Shown here one piece after another: positions 8,951 through 18,240 of a stretch of DNA of 64,000 nucleotides. The notes under the pieces are model-generated. The model did not search any database, was not told the DNA's origin, and saw nothing but the letters and a program-made list of their open reading frames with translations. Source of the stretch: SIG78 sp036677805 (lineage in GTDB: Bacteria; Verrucomicrobiota; Lentisphaeria; Victivallales; Victivallaceae). The stretch spans positions 51,738 to 115,737 of the forward strand of contig JAVBVS010000025.1 of NCBI GenBank assembly GCA_036677805.1, given 5' to 3'. The position numbers and the translations under genes were made by a program. How positions within the stretch are numbered: position 1 is the first letter of the stretch; each line of letters starts with the position of its first letter.

Positions 8951-10162
8951 TCACCGATTGGACTTCCTCTGTTCGGCATAACGTTCCAGCATTTTGCTCT
9001 GGAAGGCGTTCAGCACTTCCAGCTGGTCCGCGATGCCGCCGCTCATGGCGTTGCACACCAGCACCCAGCTCAAGCCGGTTGCGGTGTCGTAATAGTGGCA
9101 GGAAAAATAGCCGTTGAAGACCCCGTTGTGCCCGAAGGCGGTCTGATGAAAACGCATGGTGCCGAGCGCATAGTCGAGTTTGCCGTCGCCGGTCATTTCC
9201 TTCAGCGTCGCCGGATTGAGGCCGCCTTGGGCGGTATGGAGCCGGCGGAGCCACTGCGCCATGTCGCGCATGGTCGAAATCATATTGCCGCTGCCGGGAA
9301 AGACCGAAGGATTGCGTTCCGTCGCCGGCAGCACCCTGCCGTCCTTCTCCCTGCGATAGCCGGGGAGGAAGGGGGCGGGCAGGGTCCGGTCGCTGCCGGC
9401 CACCGGAATCCGGGTGTGATCGAGGCGGTTCGGCGCCAGCAGCCGCTCTTCGACGAAAGCGGCGAAATCCCGTCCCGCCGCCCGCTCCGCAATAACCGCC
9501 AGCAGCCCGAAGCCCATATTGGAATAATTCGAGGTGCCGGGCTTGCCGTAGGCGAGGTGAAAGCGCGACTGAATGCCGACCATTTCCGCGATCGTGAAAC
9601 GGTGCAGCGGGTCCTGGCGCTCCATCCATTCGATGTAGTCGCCATTGGCATACGGCACCTTTTCGTCGGTCTTGACTTCATCGTTGGTGAGGTCGTAAAA
9701 GCCGGCGTTATGCCTCAGCAGCTGGCGGATGGTGATCTGGTCCTTGTAGGGGAAATCGAAATCGGCGGTCGGCGGCACATAAGGTTCGGTTCTGCCCGGC
9801 ATCGGCGTGGTCAGAGTGTCGTCCAGCCTGAGTTTGCCTTCCTGCGCCAGCAGCAGAATGGCGGCGGCGGTGAAGTTTTTGGTCATGCTCGCTACCCGGT
9901 AATGGGAGTCCGGCGAAATGCCCGGCGGCAATCCGGAGGTCAGAAAGAGCTCGTCCTGCCCGTCCGTCACATAAAAAGCGATGCCGACCGGGGTCTGCTC
10001 CGGCCACTCCTGAAACAGTTTTTTCCGGGCGTCGTCAAGCTCCCGCTGCAATTCGTCCTGCGGTGCGCGAAGCGCCGTCGGGTGGGCGCAGCCGGCCGCC
10101 AGCCAAAGGAGGAGGGCGGCGGCGGAGAGAATTTTGGTGGAACGGGACAAGAGGTGCATCAT
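8951..10162 (-). CDS. Serine beta-lactamase-fold lipoprotein (class C / esterase-like)
   Basis: A 403-residue lipoprotein (LAAGC, lipidated Cys25). The class C beta-lactamase/DD-peptidase-fold motifs are all visible: Ser92-Met-Thr-Lys95 (SxxK), YSNMGFG (YxN) and GHNGVFNG at the KTG position. Lengths and spacing suit family S12-like esterases and peptidases rather than a dedicated resistance enzyme. Roles in the family include D-amino-acid peptide hydrolysis and esterase activity. The start at 10162 is supported by GGAG five bases upstream; an in-frame ATG at 10171 is the alternative. It is the first gene of an operon with an EEP enzyme, an amidase and a glycosidase, which hints at wall-peptide or glycopeptide degradation outside the cell. 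Confidence 0.82.
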   Translation of the reverse strand: MMHLLSRSTKILSAAALLLWLAAGCAHPTALRAPQDELQRELDDARKKLFQEWPEQTPVGIAFYVTDGQDELFLTSGLPPGISPDSHYRVASMTKNFTAAAILLLAQEGKLRLDDTLTTPMPGRTEPYVPPTADFDFPYKDQITIRQLLRHNAGFYDLTNDEVKTDEKVPYANGDYIEWMERQDPLHRFTIAEMVGIQSRFHLAYGKPGTSNYSNMGFGLLAVIAERAAGRDFAAFVEERLLAPNRLDHTRIPVAGSDRTLPAPFLPGYRREKDGRVLPATERNPSVFPGSGNMISTMRDMAQWLRRLHTAQGGLNPATLKEMTGDGKLDYALGTMRFHQTAFGHNGVFNGYFSCHYYDTATGLSWVLVCNAMSGGIADQLEVLNAFQSKMLERYAEQRKSNR

Positions 10163-10280
10163 GATCTCCATTCGGTTGTCGGATGATGGCCATACCGGTC
10201 GAAATCGTGCGCCGTTCGCCGGGCGCGGGAGGGGGCGGCGGGAGTTCCAGACCATCGCGCCCGGACCTTTTCCGCTATAA

Positions 10281-10309
10281 ATTATATCATGAGGCCTGAT
10301 ATTTTGCAA
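10281..10309 (-). promoter_or_regulatory. Sigma70-type promoter for the 10162-4505 operon
   Basis: Read on the minus strand, TTGCAA (10309-10304) and TATAAT (10286-10281) are 17 bp apart. They lie about 120 bp ahead of the beta-lactamase-fold gene and match the vegetative consensus well. Confidence 0.6.
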
Positions 10310-10356
10310 GTGCCGTTTTTGTCGAAAAATCGGAGATTTCGGCATTTTTTTTAACA

Positions 10357-10384
10357 ATCCTATAGGATGCCCATAGTATACTAT
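10357..10384. promoter_or_regulatory. Double palindrome upstream of GH3, probable GntR operator
   Basis: There are two adjacent perfect 12-bp palindromes: ATCCTATAGGAT (10357-10368) and ATAGTATACTAT (10373-10384). The first lies within CTATAGGATGCC (10360-10371). That 12-mer recurs exactly, inverted, at 13189-13200 ahead of the GntR gene. The 327-bp gap 10163-10489 otherwise holds only the divergent promoters and the GH3 leader. Confidence 0.55.
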
Positions 10385-10489
10385 ATTGAGAACTGCAATT
10401 TTTCATCATTCCGAAGGACTTGGGGATTGCAATTGGCGCCGGCATGGAGTATCTTTTGACGCGTAAAACTCTATTTGGCGAGGTGAAAG

Positions 10490-13045
10490 ATGAAAACGAA
10501 CCCGGTCCCGGAAGCTGCGATCGAAGCGTTGATTGCGCAGATGACGCTGGATGAAAAACTGCTTTTGTGCCATGGCCGCAGCGCGCTTACCATGGGCGGC
10601 ATACCCCGGCTCGGCATTCCGTCGATCACCATGTTCGACGGACCTCAGGGAGTGCGTCTTGAGGATGGCCGGACCGCCACCGCGCTGCCCTGCGGCATGG
10701 CGTTGGCGGCAACCTGGGACCAGGCCGCCGCGCGCGAGTTCGGCGCGGTGATCGGCCGGGAATGCCGCGGCGCCGGCGGCGAAGCCAGCCTCGGCCCCGG
10801 GTTGAATCTGATGCGCACTCCGCTCAACGGCCGCAATTTCGAATATTACGGCGAAGACCCGGTTCTGGCCGGCAAAATTGCCGGGGGCTACATCGACGGC
10901 TGTCAGGGTGAGCGCGTGGCCGCGACGCCGAAGCACCTGCTGCTCAACAATCAGGAAATCTGCCGGACGGTTTCAAGCTCGGAGGCCGATGAACGCGCCA
11001 TCCGCGAACTCTACATCGCCGCGTTCGAATATGTGGTCCGGCACCACCAGCCCTGGATGATGATGTCGAGCTACAACCGCATCCGCGGCATTTATGCCTC
11101 GCAGTACGGCCATGCTCAGCAGGAATTGATCAAAGACGAGTTCGGTTTTGACGGCGTGATGGTTTCGGACTGGTGCGCCGTGCACGACGCCAGGGCGTGT
11201 GCGCTCAACGGACTCGATCTCGAAATGGGCAACGGCATGGAATCGCCCTTCGGCGAACCGCTGAAGAAACTGGTCGAGGCCGGCGAAGTGCCGATGACGG
11301 TGATCGACGAAAAAGTGCGCCGGGTGCTGCGCCTCTTTTACCGGACCGCGGCTTTCGAGGAGCGGAAGCCGGCCGGGGAGATCGATACGCCGCGCCATCA
11401 CCGGATTGCCCGCAAGCTGGCGCAGAGTGCGATGACATTGCTGAAAAACGAGAACAACTTTCTGCCGCTTGACCGGAAAACTTTGCGCCGGATCGCGGTG
11501 GTGGGACCCAATGCGGACTATGCCCACAGCATGGGGCCTCTGGAAACCATCGGCGGTTCCGGCGGGGTTCATCCGGCGTACGAGATCACGCCGCTGGCCG
11601 GATTGCGCGAATATCTCGGTGATGCGGTGGAAGTGGTTTATGCGCCGGGTGTTCGCTTTGCCAATGATGCGGTGATCCCGGCGGCTTTGCTGCGCACGGA
11701 AACCGGCGAACCGGGGTTGACGGCGGAGTATTTCCACTGCGGCGAAGCCCTGCGCCGGGGCGAAGCGCCCTTCTTCCGCTGCCGCGACGAGCGCATGACG
11801 TTCCGTTGGGGCGAGGAGTCGCTGACCGCGGGCGGCGGCGGCAGCGCGCACAAGGAAGATGTGTCGCCGGAGGAATGTTTCGCCGTCCGGTGGCGTGGCA
11901 AGCTGATGCCGGAATGCGAGGGCCGGTTCAAGCTGATGGTGGCCCAGAGCCGGGGTGATTCGGTGGTGCGCATCGACGGCGAAACCGTGATCGATCCGAG
12001 TCAGGTCGGCCGCTCCGGACCACTGGTTCAGGGCGCGGCCGAACTGACTCTCAGGAGTGGCCGGACCTATGATATTGAGATCGAGTTTTTCCGCACCCGG
12101 CTGGAGTTGACCGAATTCAAGCTGTTGTGGGAGGCGGCCGATACCGCCACGGAAAGCATGGCCGAGGCGGTTGCGCTGGCCCGTACCGCCGATCTGGTGA
12201 TCTATGTCGGCGGCACCAACCATCGTTATGATCGCGAGGCCATTGGCGGCGCCGCCGATTTGCAGGATTCCGATATTCCCGGTCTGGAAATGCCGGGGCG
12301 GCAGGCCGAGCTGATTCAGGCGCTGCTGGAGGCGAATCCCCGTACCATGGCGGTGCTGGTTCATGGCTCGGTGGTTGATGTCGAAGGCTGGATCGACCGT
12401 ATGCCAGCCTTGCTCAGCATCTGGTATGCCGGGCAGGAGGCGGGGCGAGCTCTGGCCGAAGTGCTCTTCGGCGAGGTCGAACCCGGCGGACGGCTGCCTT
12501 TCACCTGGGCGCGCAAGCTGGAATACTATCCCTGCCATGCCAACGGTTCCTATCCGGGGACGCGCGGCGAGCTTTCCACCAATCCGCAGGTGACCTACCC
12601 CGAAGGCGTCTTCATCGGCTACCGGCATTTCGATCGGGCTCCGGAAACGGTGCGGTTCCCCTTCGGGTTTGGTCTGGGATACACCGCCTTCACCTTCAAA
12701 ATTCGCGGAATTGAGTTCAAAAATGCTTCCGTGTCGGATCCCGAAGTGCGTCTTTCGGTCGAAGTACGCAATACCGGCAGGCGTGCCGGCAGCGCCGTGG
12801 TGCAGCTTTACTGTGGCGCGCTGGAACCGACTTTACCGCGTCCGGTCAAGGAGTTGCGCGATTTTCGGAAGCTGGAGCTTGCGCCCGGGGCATCGGCGCT
12901 GGTCGAATTTACGCTGAAAGAACGCGATTTCGCCTTTTTCGACGAGGAAGCGGGAAAATTCCGGGTTGCTCCCGGACCATATGAGATTACTGTAGGATAC
13001 TCGGCGAAAACGGTTGCCGATACGATTGAATTGACCTTGCGATAA
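10490..13045 (+). CDS. GH3 beta-glycosidase with PA14 insertion
   Basis: An 851-residue protein. The N-terminal TIM barrel has GIPSITMFDGPQGVR, the substrate loop TPKHLLLNNQE, and the nucleophile Asp227 in GVMVSDWCAVH. The alpha/beta sandwich is split by a PA14-type beta domain at about residues 405-545 (from LTAEYFHCGE to ELTEFKLLWEAAD). A fibronectin-III-like C-terminus (about 740-851) ends in FFDEEAGKFRVAPGPYEITVG. This architecture is common in GH3 beta-glucosidases and beta-xylosidases; PA14 shapes substrate access. There is no signal peptide, so it probably acts in the cytoplasm on imported oligosaccharides. GAGGTG lies ahead of the ATG. The candidate operators upstream, shared with the GntR gene at 13311, suggest control by that regulator. 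Confidence 0.93.
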   Translation: MKTNPVPEAAIEALIAQMTLDEKLLLCHGRSALTMGGIPRLGIPSITMFDGPQGVRLEDGRTATALPCGMALAATWDQAAAREFGAVIGRECRGAGGEASLGPGLNLMRTPLNGRNFEYYGEDPVLAGKIAGGYIDGCQGERVAATPKHLLLNNQEICRTVSSSEADERAIRELYIAAFEYVVRHHQPWMMMSSYNRIRGIYASQYGHAQQELIKDEFGFDGVMVSDWCAVHDARACALNGLDLEMGNGMESPFGEPLKKLVEAGEVPMTVIDEKVRRVLRLFYRTAAFEERKPAGEIDTPRHHRIARKLAQSAMTLLKNENNFLPLDRKTLRRIAVVGPNADYAHSMGPLETIGGSGGVHPAYEITPLAGLREYLGDAVEVVYAPGVRFANDAVIPAALLRTETGEPGLTAEYFHCGEALRRGEAPFFRCRDERMTFRWGEESLTAGGGGSAHKEDVSPEECFAVRWRGKLMPECEGRFKLMVAQSRGDSVVRIDGETVIDPSQVGRSGPLVQGAAELTLRSGRTYDIEIEFFRTRLELTEFKLLWEAADTATESMAEAVALARTADLVIYVGGTNHRYDREAIGGAADLQDSDIPGLEMPGRQAELIQALLEANPRTMAVLVHGSVVDVEGWIDRMPALLSIWYAGQEAGRALAEVLFGEVEPGGRLPFTWARKLEYYPCHANGSYPGTRGELSTNPQVTYPEGVFIGYRHFDRAPETVRFPFGFGLGYTAFTFKIRGIEFKNASVSDPEVRLSVEVRNTGRRAGSAVVQLYCGALEPTLPRPVKELRDFRKLELAPGASALVEFTLKERDFAFFDEEAGKFRVAPGPYEITVGYSAKTVADTIELTLR

Positions 13046-13239
13046 TATTTACTGAAGCGTTGCAGCAGGTTTTTTTATTTTTACGTAATTTGTTTGTATA
13101 CAAAGTTTTGATTGTTTTTTTATCAGGGCGGATTCGGTGTCTCGGGATATCGGCCGCCCGAAGTTTTATACGGCATGGGGTATCGGACGGCATCCTATAG
13201 CATCGATGGTTTAATTTGCAATTTTTTTTGATTTCGCCA
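13046..13239. promoter_or_regulatory. AT-rich intergenic region with inverted copy of the operator element
   Basis: This gap follows the GH3 gene. GGCATCCTATAG at 13189-13200 is the exact reverse complement of CTATAGGATGCC at 10360-10371. GTAGGATAC also occurs at 12992-13000 inside the GH3 3' end. No gene was seen here. Confidence 0.45.
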
Positions 13240-13302
13240 TTGACAATGTGGGTTGCTTATAGTATACTTATGGCAGTGAGCAATAGGATACATATGGGAT
13301 AC
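13240..13302 (+). promoter_or_regulatory. Consensus promoter plus tandem operator of the GntR gene
   Basis: TTGACA (13240-13245) and TATACT (13263-13268) are separated by 17 bp, a near-perfect sigma70 promoter. Just downstream are two direct repeats 11 bp apart: ATAGGATAC (13283-13291) and ATGGGATAC (13294-13302). They resemble the element upstream of GH3, so autoregulation is likely. Confidence 0.7.
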
Positions 13303-13310
13303 TGAAGATT

Positions 13311-14396
13311 ATGCCGGATACAAAACACATCGACATCGCCAAAGCGCTGGAGCGGGACATCATCGCCGGCCGCTACACCGAACGGATTCCGTCGGTGATG
13401 GCGTTGGCGGAAAAATACGGGGTCGCCCGGCAGACGATCACCAAGGCCCTCCGTCCCCTGATCAACCGCCGCCTGCTGCTGCCGACGCCGCGCGGGACCC
13501 AGATCAATCCGGAACACGGCAACCGGCCCTGCACCGGGATTGTGGCCATCTACTGCATCGAAGCCGCGGTGTTCGGCGGCGACCCGCTGATCTCGTCGCT
13601 GGCCGAAGCGATTGCCGAGGACGGGATGGAGCCGCTGTTCATGAGCAACACCAGTGAAAATCTGATCCGCAACCGCAATTTCTGGTCCTCGAACTTCGTC
13701 GACGGTTACATTTTCGTCTATACCAGCTTCAACCGCGACTTCACGACTCAGCTGAAAGAGCTCGGGGTGCCGTTTGTGGTCGGAAACCGGATTCCGGATG
13801 AGTTCGGAGCGAGCTGGGTCGACTGGGATCTGGCCGAAGTGTTCGATTCGATTCTGGGCGAACTGGTGGCCGGAGGCGCCCATGATGTGGCGCTCCATAT
13901 TCCGGTGCCGTCGCGGGCGCGTTACACGTTCGATCTGATCCGCGACGACTTCGTGCGGGCCAAGAAGCTCTATCAGCTGAGCAATCCGACGCTCGACGCC
14001 TATGAAATCAAGGACAGCTCCGACCCGATGGAATATGCTTCGTTCCTGCTGGCACAACCCCGCTTTCCGGAAGCGGTGATCTCCTGGGGACCCGCGGACG
14101 AACTGGTCGGCTATCTTCAGTTTCACGGCAAGATTGTCGGACGCGATTACAAGCTGGTGGCGACGCAATACGCCCATCCTGAAGTCAAAGGGGTGTGGGC
14201 GTTGGAAGGTCTGGACACCGGCAAGCTCGGCAAGGCCATCTGGCGGACGTTCAAGCGGGTGCGCAATGCGCCCTTCGCCAATGCGCTTCAGGTTCGGGTT
14301 TCGCCGTCGGTCAGGATGGTGGCCCATGCGGTTCAGGGCGTACGCGGCGCCGCCGGACGAACGGAGTTGAAACCGGCCAATTATTTCACCGTATAA
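13311..14396 (+). CDS. GntR-family transcriptional regulator with LacI-type sensor domain
   Basis: A 361-residue protein. A winged-helix GntR domain covers about residues 5-72 (RIPSVMALAEKYGVARQTI, then the wing PTPRGTQI). A periplasmic-binding/LacI-like ligand domain runs from about 80 to the end (TGIVAIYCIEAAVFGGDP; VISWGPADELVG). Such regulators sense sugars or sugar derivatives and usually repress until ligand binds. The gene lies between GH3 and the pseudopilin 1 locus. Its promoter and the GH3 promoter share the ATAGGAT-type elements, so GH3 is the best predicted target. The 261-bp gap that follows (14397-14657) shows no clear gene or terminator; the pseudopilin frame is open back to 14520 but without recognisable similarity. 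Confidence 0.85.
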   Translation: MPDTKHIDIAKALERDIIAGRYTERIPSVMALAEKYGVARQTITKALRPLINRRLLLPTPRGTQINPEHGNRPCTGIVAIYCIEAAVFGGDPLISSLAEAIAEDGMEPLFMSNTSENLIRNRNFWSSNFVDGYIFVYTSFNRDFTTQLKELGVPFVVGNRIPDEFGASWVDWDLAEVFDSILGELVAGGAHDVALHIPVPSRARYTFDLIRDDFVRAKKLYQLSNPTLDAYEIKDSSDPMEYASFLLAQPRFPEAVISWGPADELVGYLQFHGKIVGRDYKLVATQYAHPEVKGVWALEGLDTGKLGKAIWRTFKRVRNAPFANALQVRVSPSVRMVAHAVQGVRGAAGRTELKPANYFTV

Positions 14397-14657
14397 CCCG
14401 GTTTGGAATCTTCGATCTGCGAACGGCCCGGGCTGGAAATGAAGGCTGCGGCAGGGACGGAAAATCGGTAATTTGCCGGAGATGGCGGATGCGTTGATCG
14501 GATTTTTGAATGCGGTTCGATGATGTCGGGAATGGCGAAAACAGGAACGATGGTTTCGGCACGAGCGATGAAATGCGGCCGTCATGAAAGGAAAGGAATA
14601 CAAACGATGAAAACGAACAATATCCCTTATCAACCCACCCAAGCGAAAGGATTTACC

Positions 14658-15422
14658 ATGAAGAAGAAATTTACGCTGATAGAATTGCTGGTCGTGATTG
14701 CGATCATCGCAATTCTGGCCGCCATGTTGTTGCCGGCTCTGTCGAGCGCCCGTGCCCGGGCGAAGTCGGCGAGCTGCCAGAGCAACCTCAAGCAGTGGGG
14801 CCTGATGTTCGCCATGTACACCAACGACAACAAGGATTTCTTCCCGATCACCAGCTGCTGGTATGTCTGGGGGCAATCGAACGCGGACCAACTGAAACTC
14901 GAATGGCACCGGTATCTCTACAGTAATTACGGCCCCGGCAGCACCGAGATTACCTCCGATCCCGACAGTCAGGGCAAGCTCTCCAACTACTTCCAGTGCC
15001 CCGAATGCCCTCCGGGAGACAACAAGTGGGCGCGTTGGCCGGGACTGGGCTATGCCGGCTATCCGTATCAGAAGTGGTACAGCGATCCGAGCTGGAAAGA
15101 ATACAGTTCAACCGTCGGCACGATCAAGTTTCCGTCGGCCACTCCTCAGGTGATCGACTACGCCCGCGGCCAGGGCTGCTTCGACCAGAACGGCTCGGCC
15201 TCGCAGACCGGTGAAACCCAGCCGGAATATACGGAACATCCGGACGGCGAAACGGACATTTCCCGCGTGGCCTATGTCCATGCCAAGCGCATGAACGGCG
15301 TCTACAATGACGGTCACGTCGAAAACCGTGACTTCGCCGGTGTGCCGAAGAAGTGGAACCACCTCTTCTGGGGATACTACAATGACGATTCCCAGGTCAG
15401 TGTCGATGATGTCGGGTTCTGA
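14658..15422 (+). CDS. Pseudopilin-like protein 1 (prepilin signal, H-X9-DG type)
   Basis: A 254-residue protein. It starts MKKKFTLIELLVV, a short basic leader followed by the type IV/type II prepilin peptidase site (cleavage is expected just before Phe5, with Glu5 of the mature chain present), and then a hydrophobic helix to about residue 30. A soluble domain follows and contains CPECPP. At the C-terminus, His-AKRMNGVYN-Asp-Gly is the H-X9-DG motif typical of such proteins in Lentisphaerota and Planctomycetota. The family is thought to be exported and processed by type II/IV machinery; its function is not established. I chose 14658 because of AAAGGA upstream and agreement with the paralogues; an ATG at 14607 is the alternative. 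The gene lies just before a large exported carbohydrate-binding protein. Confidence 0.85.
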   Translation: MKKKFTLIELLVVIAIIAILAAMLLPALSSARARAKSASCQSNLKQWGLMFAMYTNDNKDFFPITSCWYVWGQSNADQLKLEWHRYLYSNYGPGSTEITSDPDSQGKLSNYFQCPECPPGDNKWARWPGLGYAGYPYQKWYSDPSWKEYSSTVGTIKFPSATPQVIDYARGQGCFDQNGSASQTGETQPEYTEHPDGETDISRVAYVHAKRMNGVYNDGHVENRDFAGVPKKWNHLFWGYYNDDSQVSVDDVGF

Positions 15423-15463
15423 TCGGCCCCGGCGATCCTCAGGCGGTTTTTGATGGCATAACC

Positions 15464-15495
15464 CGATGCGCCGGGGAGCGATTCCCGGCGCATCG
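15464..15495. other. GC-rich hairpin without U-tract
   Basis: A perfect 12-bp inverted repeat, CGATGCGCCGGG / CCCGGCGCATCG, with an 8-nt loop, lies between pseudopilin 1 and the next gene. No T-run follows, so it looks more like an mRNA-stabilising or processing element than a simple terminator. Confidence 0.5.
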
Positions 15496-15599
15496 CCGCA
15501 CCCGGACGGTTCGGCGCGGAAATGTTTCGAAAGCGAAAGAACGGATGGAACATTGCGCGGCGAAACCGTGTTTCAGGAATGGGAAGGAGACATGATACG

Positions 15600-18035
15600 A
15601 TGATGAGACGATTGTCAGCCGCATTGTTGGCGTTGGGCGTGTGTTGCGGTGCCGCGGCGGCGCCGGAAAAGCTGCCGTTGCTGGTTGTACCGGAAATCGC
15701 CGCTCCGGCGATTGACGGCGCAATCGCGCCCGGAGAATGGGACAAAAGTGTATCGACCGGCGATTTCGTCGCCAGCGGCGACGGTTCGGCGATAACGCCC
15801 GCCACCCGGGTGCAGTTGGGATGTGACGACAGGAATCTTTTCATCCTCTATCGCTGTGCCGAACTCGCCGGGAGCAAGCTGCTTCAAACCCGATATCAGT
15901 ATCATGACGCGGATATCTGGTACAACGATTCGGTGGAACTCATTTTCCGCCCCGATCCGGACCGCGAGGATTATTTTCAGTTTCTGGCCGATACGCTTGA
16001 TCAGCACTATGATGCCTATATTACCGACCGCGCCGGTTATAATCCGGTCTGGAAATCGGCCTGGGGCCGCGACGGCGACGGCTGGATTCTGGAAATCGCC
16101 ATTCCATTCAGCGCGATCACCCGGGACCCGGTTGCGGCGGGCAGCGTGTGGCAGGCCGATTTTTTCCGCGCCCGCAATCAGGGCGCGCAGCTGAGCGCCT
16201 GGGCGCCGGTGTACGGCGGCCACAATCAGATCAAGAATTTCGGTTATCTGTGTTTCCGTTCGGCGAAGCGGGCGGCGCTGAATCTGACCGCGTTCGCGGA
16301 GGCGTTGCCGGAGGATATCCGCAACCTTGATTCGGACGAACTCAAGACGCTGCTGGCGCGGGTGGCCGAACTCAAGCGGGAAATTGCCGCCGGCGACGAA
16401 GCGTTCGCGGCGGCGCATTATCAGTCCTGGCGGGTGGAACTCAAGCTGCTGGCCGACAATGTCGGCCAGCTGGTCTTCGCCGCGCGTCACGCCGCCTCCG
16501 GCGCTACGGCGGTGATCCAGTTCGGCGATGCTTACAGCGAAGACCGGCCCGCGCGTACCGGTGCTCCGGTCGCAAAGGAACTCAAGGCCGGTTTCATGGC
16601 TGATGAGGCCAGAGACTTCGCGTTCAACGTCACCAGCATTGCCAAAGTGCCGATGAATCTGCGCTTTTCGCTGCGTTACGGCGTCGAGGACGGCGTCAAC
16701 GGCGGCGGGTTTCTCCAGTTGGGCTTGCCCGGCTATCATACGCTGTGGCGGACCGTCCGCGGCGTGGCTACCAAAGATGGCAGCATCGCTTATGACGTGC
16801 TGACCGACAATCCCGGCGGCGTCTGCCGGATCATGCCCGGCGAAACGGTTCAGGTATTGCTGACGGTGAAGGCCGAAAATCCGCCGCCCCTGGTCAAGGG
16901 CCACCTGGTGGTTCAGGCGATCGACGGCAGCAGGTTCGAGCCGGTGGTGCTGCCGGTGGAATTCACCGCGGCGCCGGAAAAGCTGGCCGACGCGCCCGAT
17001 CAGCCGCTCTCCTTCGGCTGGGACAATCTGCCGGCCGAACTTATCCGCGAAGATCCGGAATTCACCGAGTCGCATTTCAAGACCTTGCGCGACCACGGCT
17101 TCAACATGGTGATGATCAGCGGTTTCTACCGGCTGCCGCGCCCGAAGGCCGATGCCGACGGCAATCTGAGCGAAGCGATGGATTTCACCCGGCTCGAAGA
17201 GCTGGTCAAGGCCGTCGGCACCAAATTCGACGCCTACTATTTCAATGTCGATATCTGGGAAAAGAACGATCTGCGCACCGACCTGATCGGTCTGGATTTC
17301 TTTTCGCCCGCCTATGAAAAGGCGTTCAAGCAATGGCTTGCGCGAGTGTTCGACAAATTCAACGAGCTCGGCATCTCCGCCGAAAAGCTGGTGGTCTGCC
17401 CCTACGACGAATCCACCGACAAGCGGGCGGCGATGATTGCGCGCTGGATCAAGGAAGTCAATCCCCAAGCCCGGGTGCTGATCGACTGCTCCTCGGACAA
17501 TCTCGATGAGATCAAAGAACTCGACAAATATACCGATATCTGGATGCCGCATGTGCGGACTTTGAGTCAGGAGGGATTCAAGGGATTCTATGATTATCTC
17601 GACCGGTCCGGCAAAGTGGTCATGACCTATTATTACAGCAGCGGCAACAATGAAAAGCTGAAGTCGCCGTTCCGCGATTACGCCTTGAATTTCTGGATCT
17701 GTTACGTCCGCAACCTGCGCGGTCTCGGCTACTGGGCTTCCGGGCAGTATTACGGCGACCCCTGGTACCGGAAGAGTTTCACCGGCAGCTACGATACTGC
17801 AATGATGTATCCGACCGAGCACGGCGTACTGCCGGCGCGGCGGCTGCTGGGTTGGCGGCGCGGAATTCAGGACTTCCAGCTGCTCAAGCTGGCGGAACAG
17901 AAGCTCAAGGCCTCCGGCGACCAGGCCGGAATCAAAACCTTGCGCGAGCACGCGGCGCAAGTGGTGGCCAATCCCGGCGATGCCGCGCTGGCCGATCAGG
18001 TGCGGGACGAATGCCGCACCATTGTGAAGCGCTAG
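15600..18035 (+). CDS. Exported CBM9-like / DUF4091-like glycoside hydrolase
   Basis: An 811-residue protein. It has a signal peptide (about 1-22, LSAALLALGVCCGAAAA). A CBM9-like domain at about 25-225 opens with IDGAIAPGEWDKS and contains WYNDSVELIFRPD. A helical region (about 235-300) and a beta domain follow. From about 480 there is a TIM-barrel-like region with KLVVCPYDESTDKRAA, where the paired Asp-Glu are candidate catalytic acids. It ends in GWRRGIQDFQLLKLAE, much like the DUF4091 protein at 4505. The likely role is hydrolysis or binding of a complex glycan outside the cytoplasm. The ATG at 15600 gives the signal peptide and follows GGGAAGGAGA. It is probably co-transcribed with pseudopilin 1, 177 bp upstream. 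Confidence 0.75.
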   Translation: MMRRLSAALLALGVCCGAAAAPEKLPLLVVPEIAAPAIDGAIAPGEWDKSVSTGDFVASGDGSAITPATRVQLGCDDRNLFILYRCAELAGSKLLQTRYQYHDADIWYNDSVELIFRPDPDREDYFQFLADTLDQHYDAYITDRAGYNPVWKSAWGRDGDGWILEIAIPFSAITRDPVAAGSVWQADFFRARNQGAQLSAWAPVYGGHNQIKNFGYLCFRSAKRAALNLTAFAEALPEDIRNLDSDELKTLLARVAELKREIAAGDEAFAAAHYQSWRVELKLLADNVGQLVFAARHAASGATAVIQFGDAYSEDRPARTGAPVAKELKAGFMADEARDFAFNVTSIAKVPMNLRFSLRYGVEDGVNGGGFLQLGLPGYHTLWRTVRGVATKDGSIAYDVLTDNPGGVCRIMPGETVQVLLTVKAENPPPLVKGHLVVQAIDGSRFEPVVLPVEFTAAPEKLADAPDQPLSFGWDNLPAELIREDPEFTESHFKTLRDHGFNMVMISGFYRLPRPKADADGNLSEAMDFTRLEELVKAVGTKFDAYYFNVDIWEKNDLRTDLIGLDFFSPAYEKAFKQWLARVFDKFNELGISAEKLVVCPYDESTDKRAAMIARWIKEVNPQARVLIDCSSDNLDEIKELDKYTDIWMPHVRTLSQEGFKGFYDYLDRSGKVVMTYYYSSGNNEKLKSPFRDYALNFWICYVRNLRGLGYWASGQYYGDPWYRKSFTGSYDTAMMYPTEHGVLPARRLLGWRRGIQDFQLLKLAEQKLKASGDQAGIKTLREHAAQVVANPGDAALADQVRDECRTIVKR

Positions 18036-18052
18036 AAATCGACTCCTCCCCC

Positions 18053-18104
18053 CGGCCTCCCTTGTTTTCCGTGATTCGCTCCGGAAAACATCGGAGGCCG
18101 TTTT
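18053..18104 (+). terminator. Intrinsic terminator
   Basis: A two-part stem, CGGCCTCC / GGAGGCCG outside and GTTTTCCG / CGGAAAAC inside, followed by TTTT. It ends the transcript of the CBM9/DUF4091-like gene. Confidence 0.82.
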
Positions 18105-18240
18105 GGCGTTGGATCGGTCTGATTTGAGCTGGCGATGGCGTTGCCGCCGGTTTGCATATCGGGTATGGGTGGTGTATATTGCCTTTGGCAACTCCGAAAG
18201 TCGGTTGGAACCGTCGTTTATGACAGACAGGAATAAGAAA

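Noticed and set aside
8951..10162. Antibiotic-resistance beta-lactamase
   Set aside because: The SxxK, YxN and HxG motifs show only the serine-hydrolase fold. Lipoprotein form and operon context point to an envelope peptidase or esterase.
14397..14657. Possible longer start of pseudopilin 1 at 14520 or 14607
   Set aside because: The MKKKFTLIE start at 14658 matches the other four members; the extra residues show no conservation pattern.
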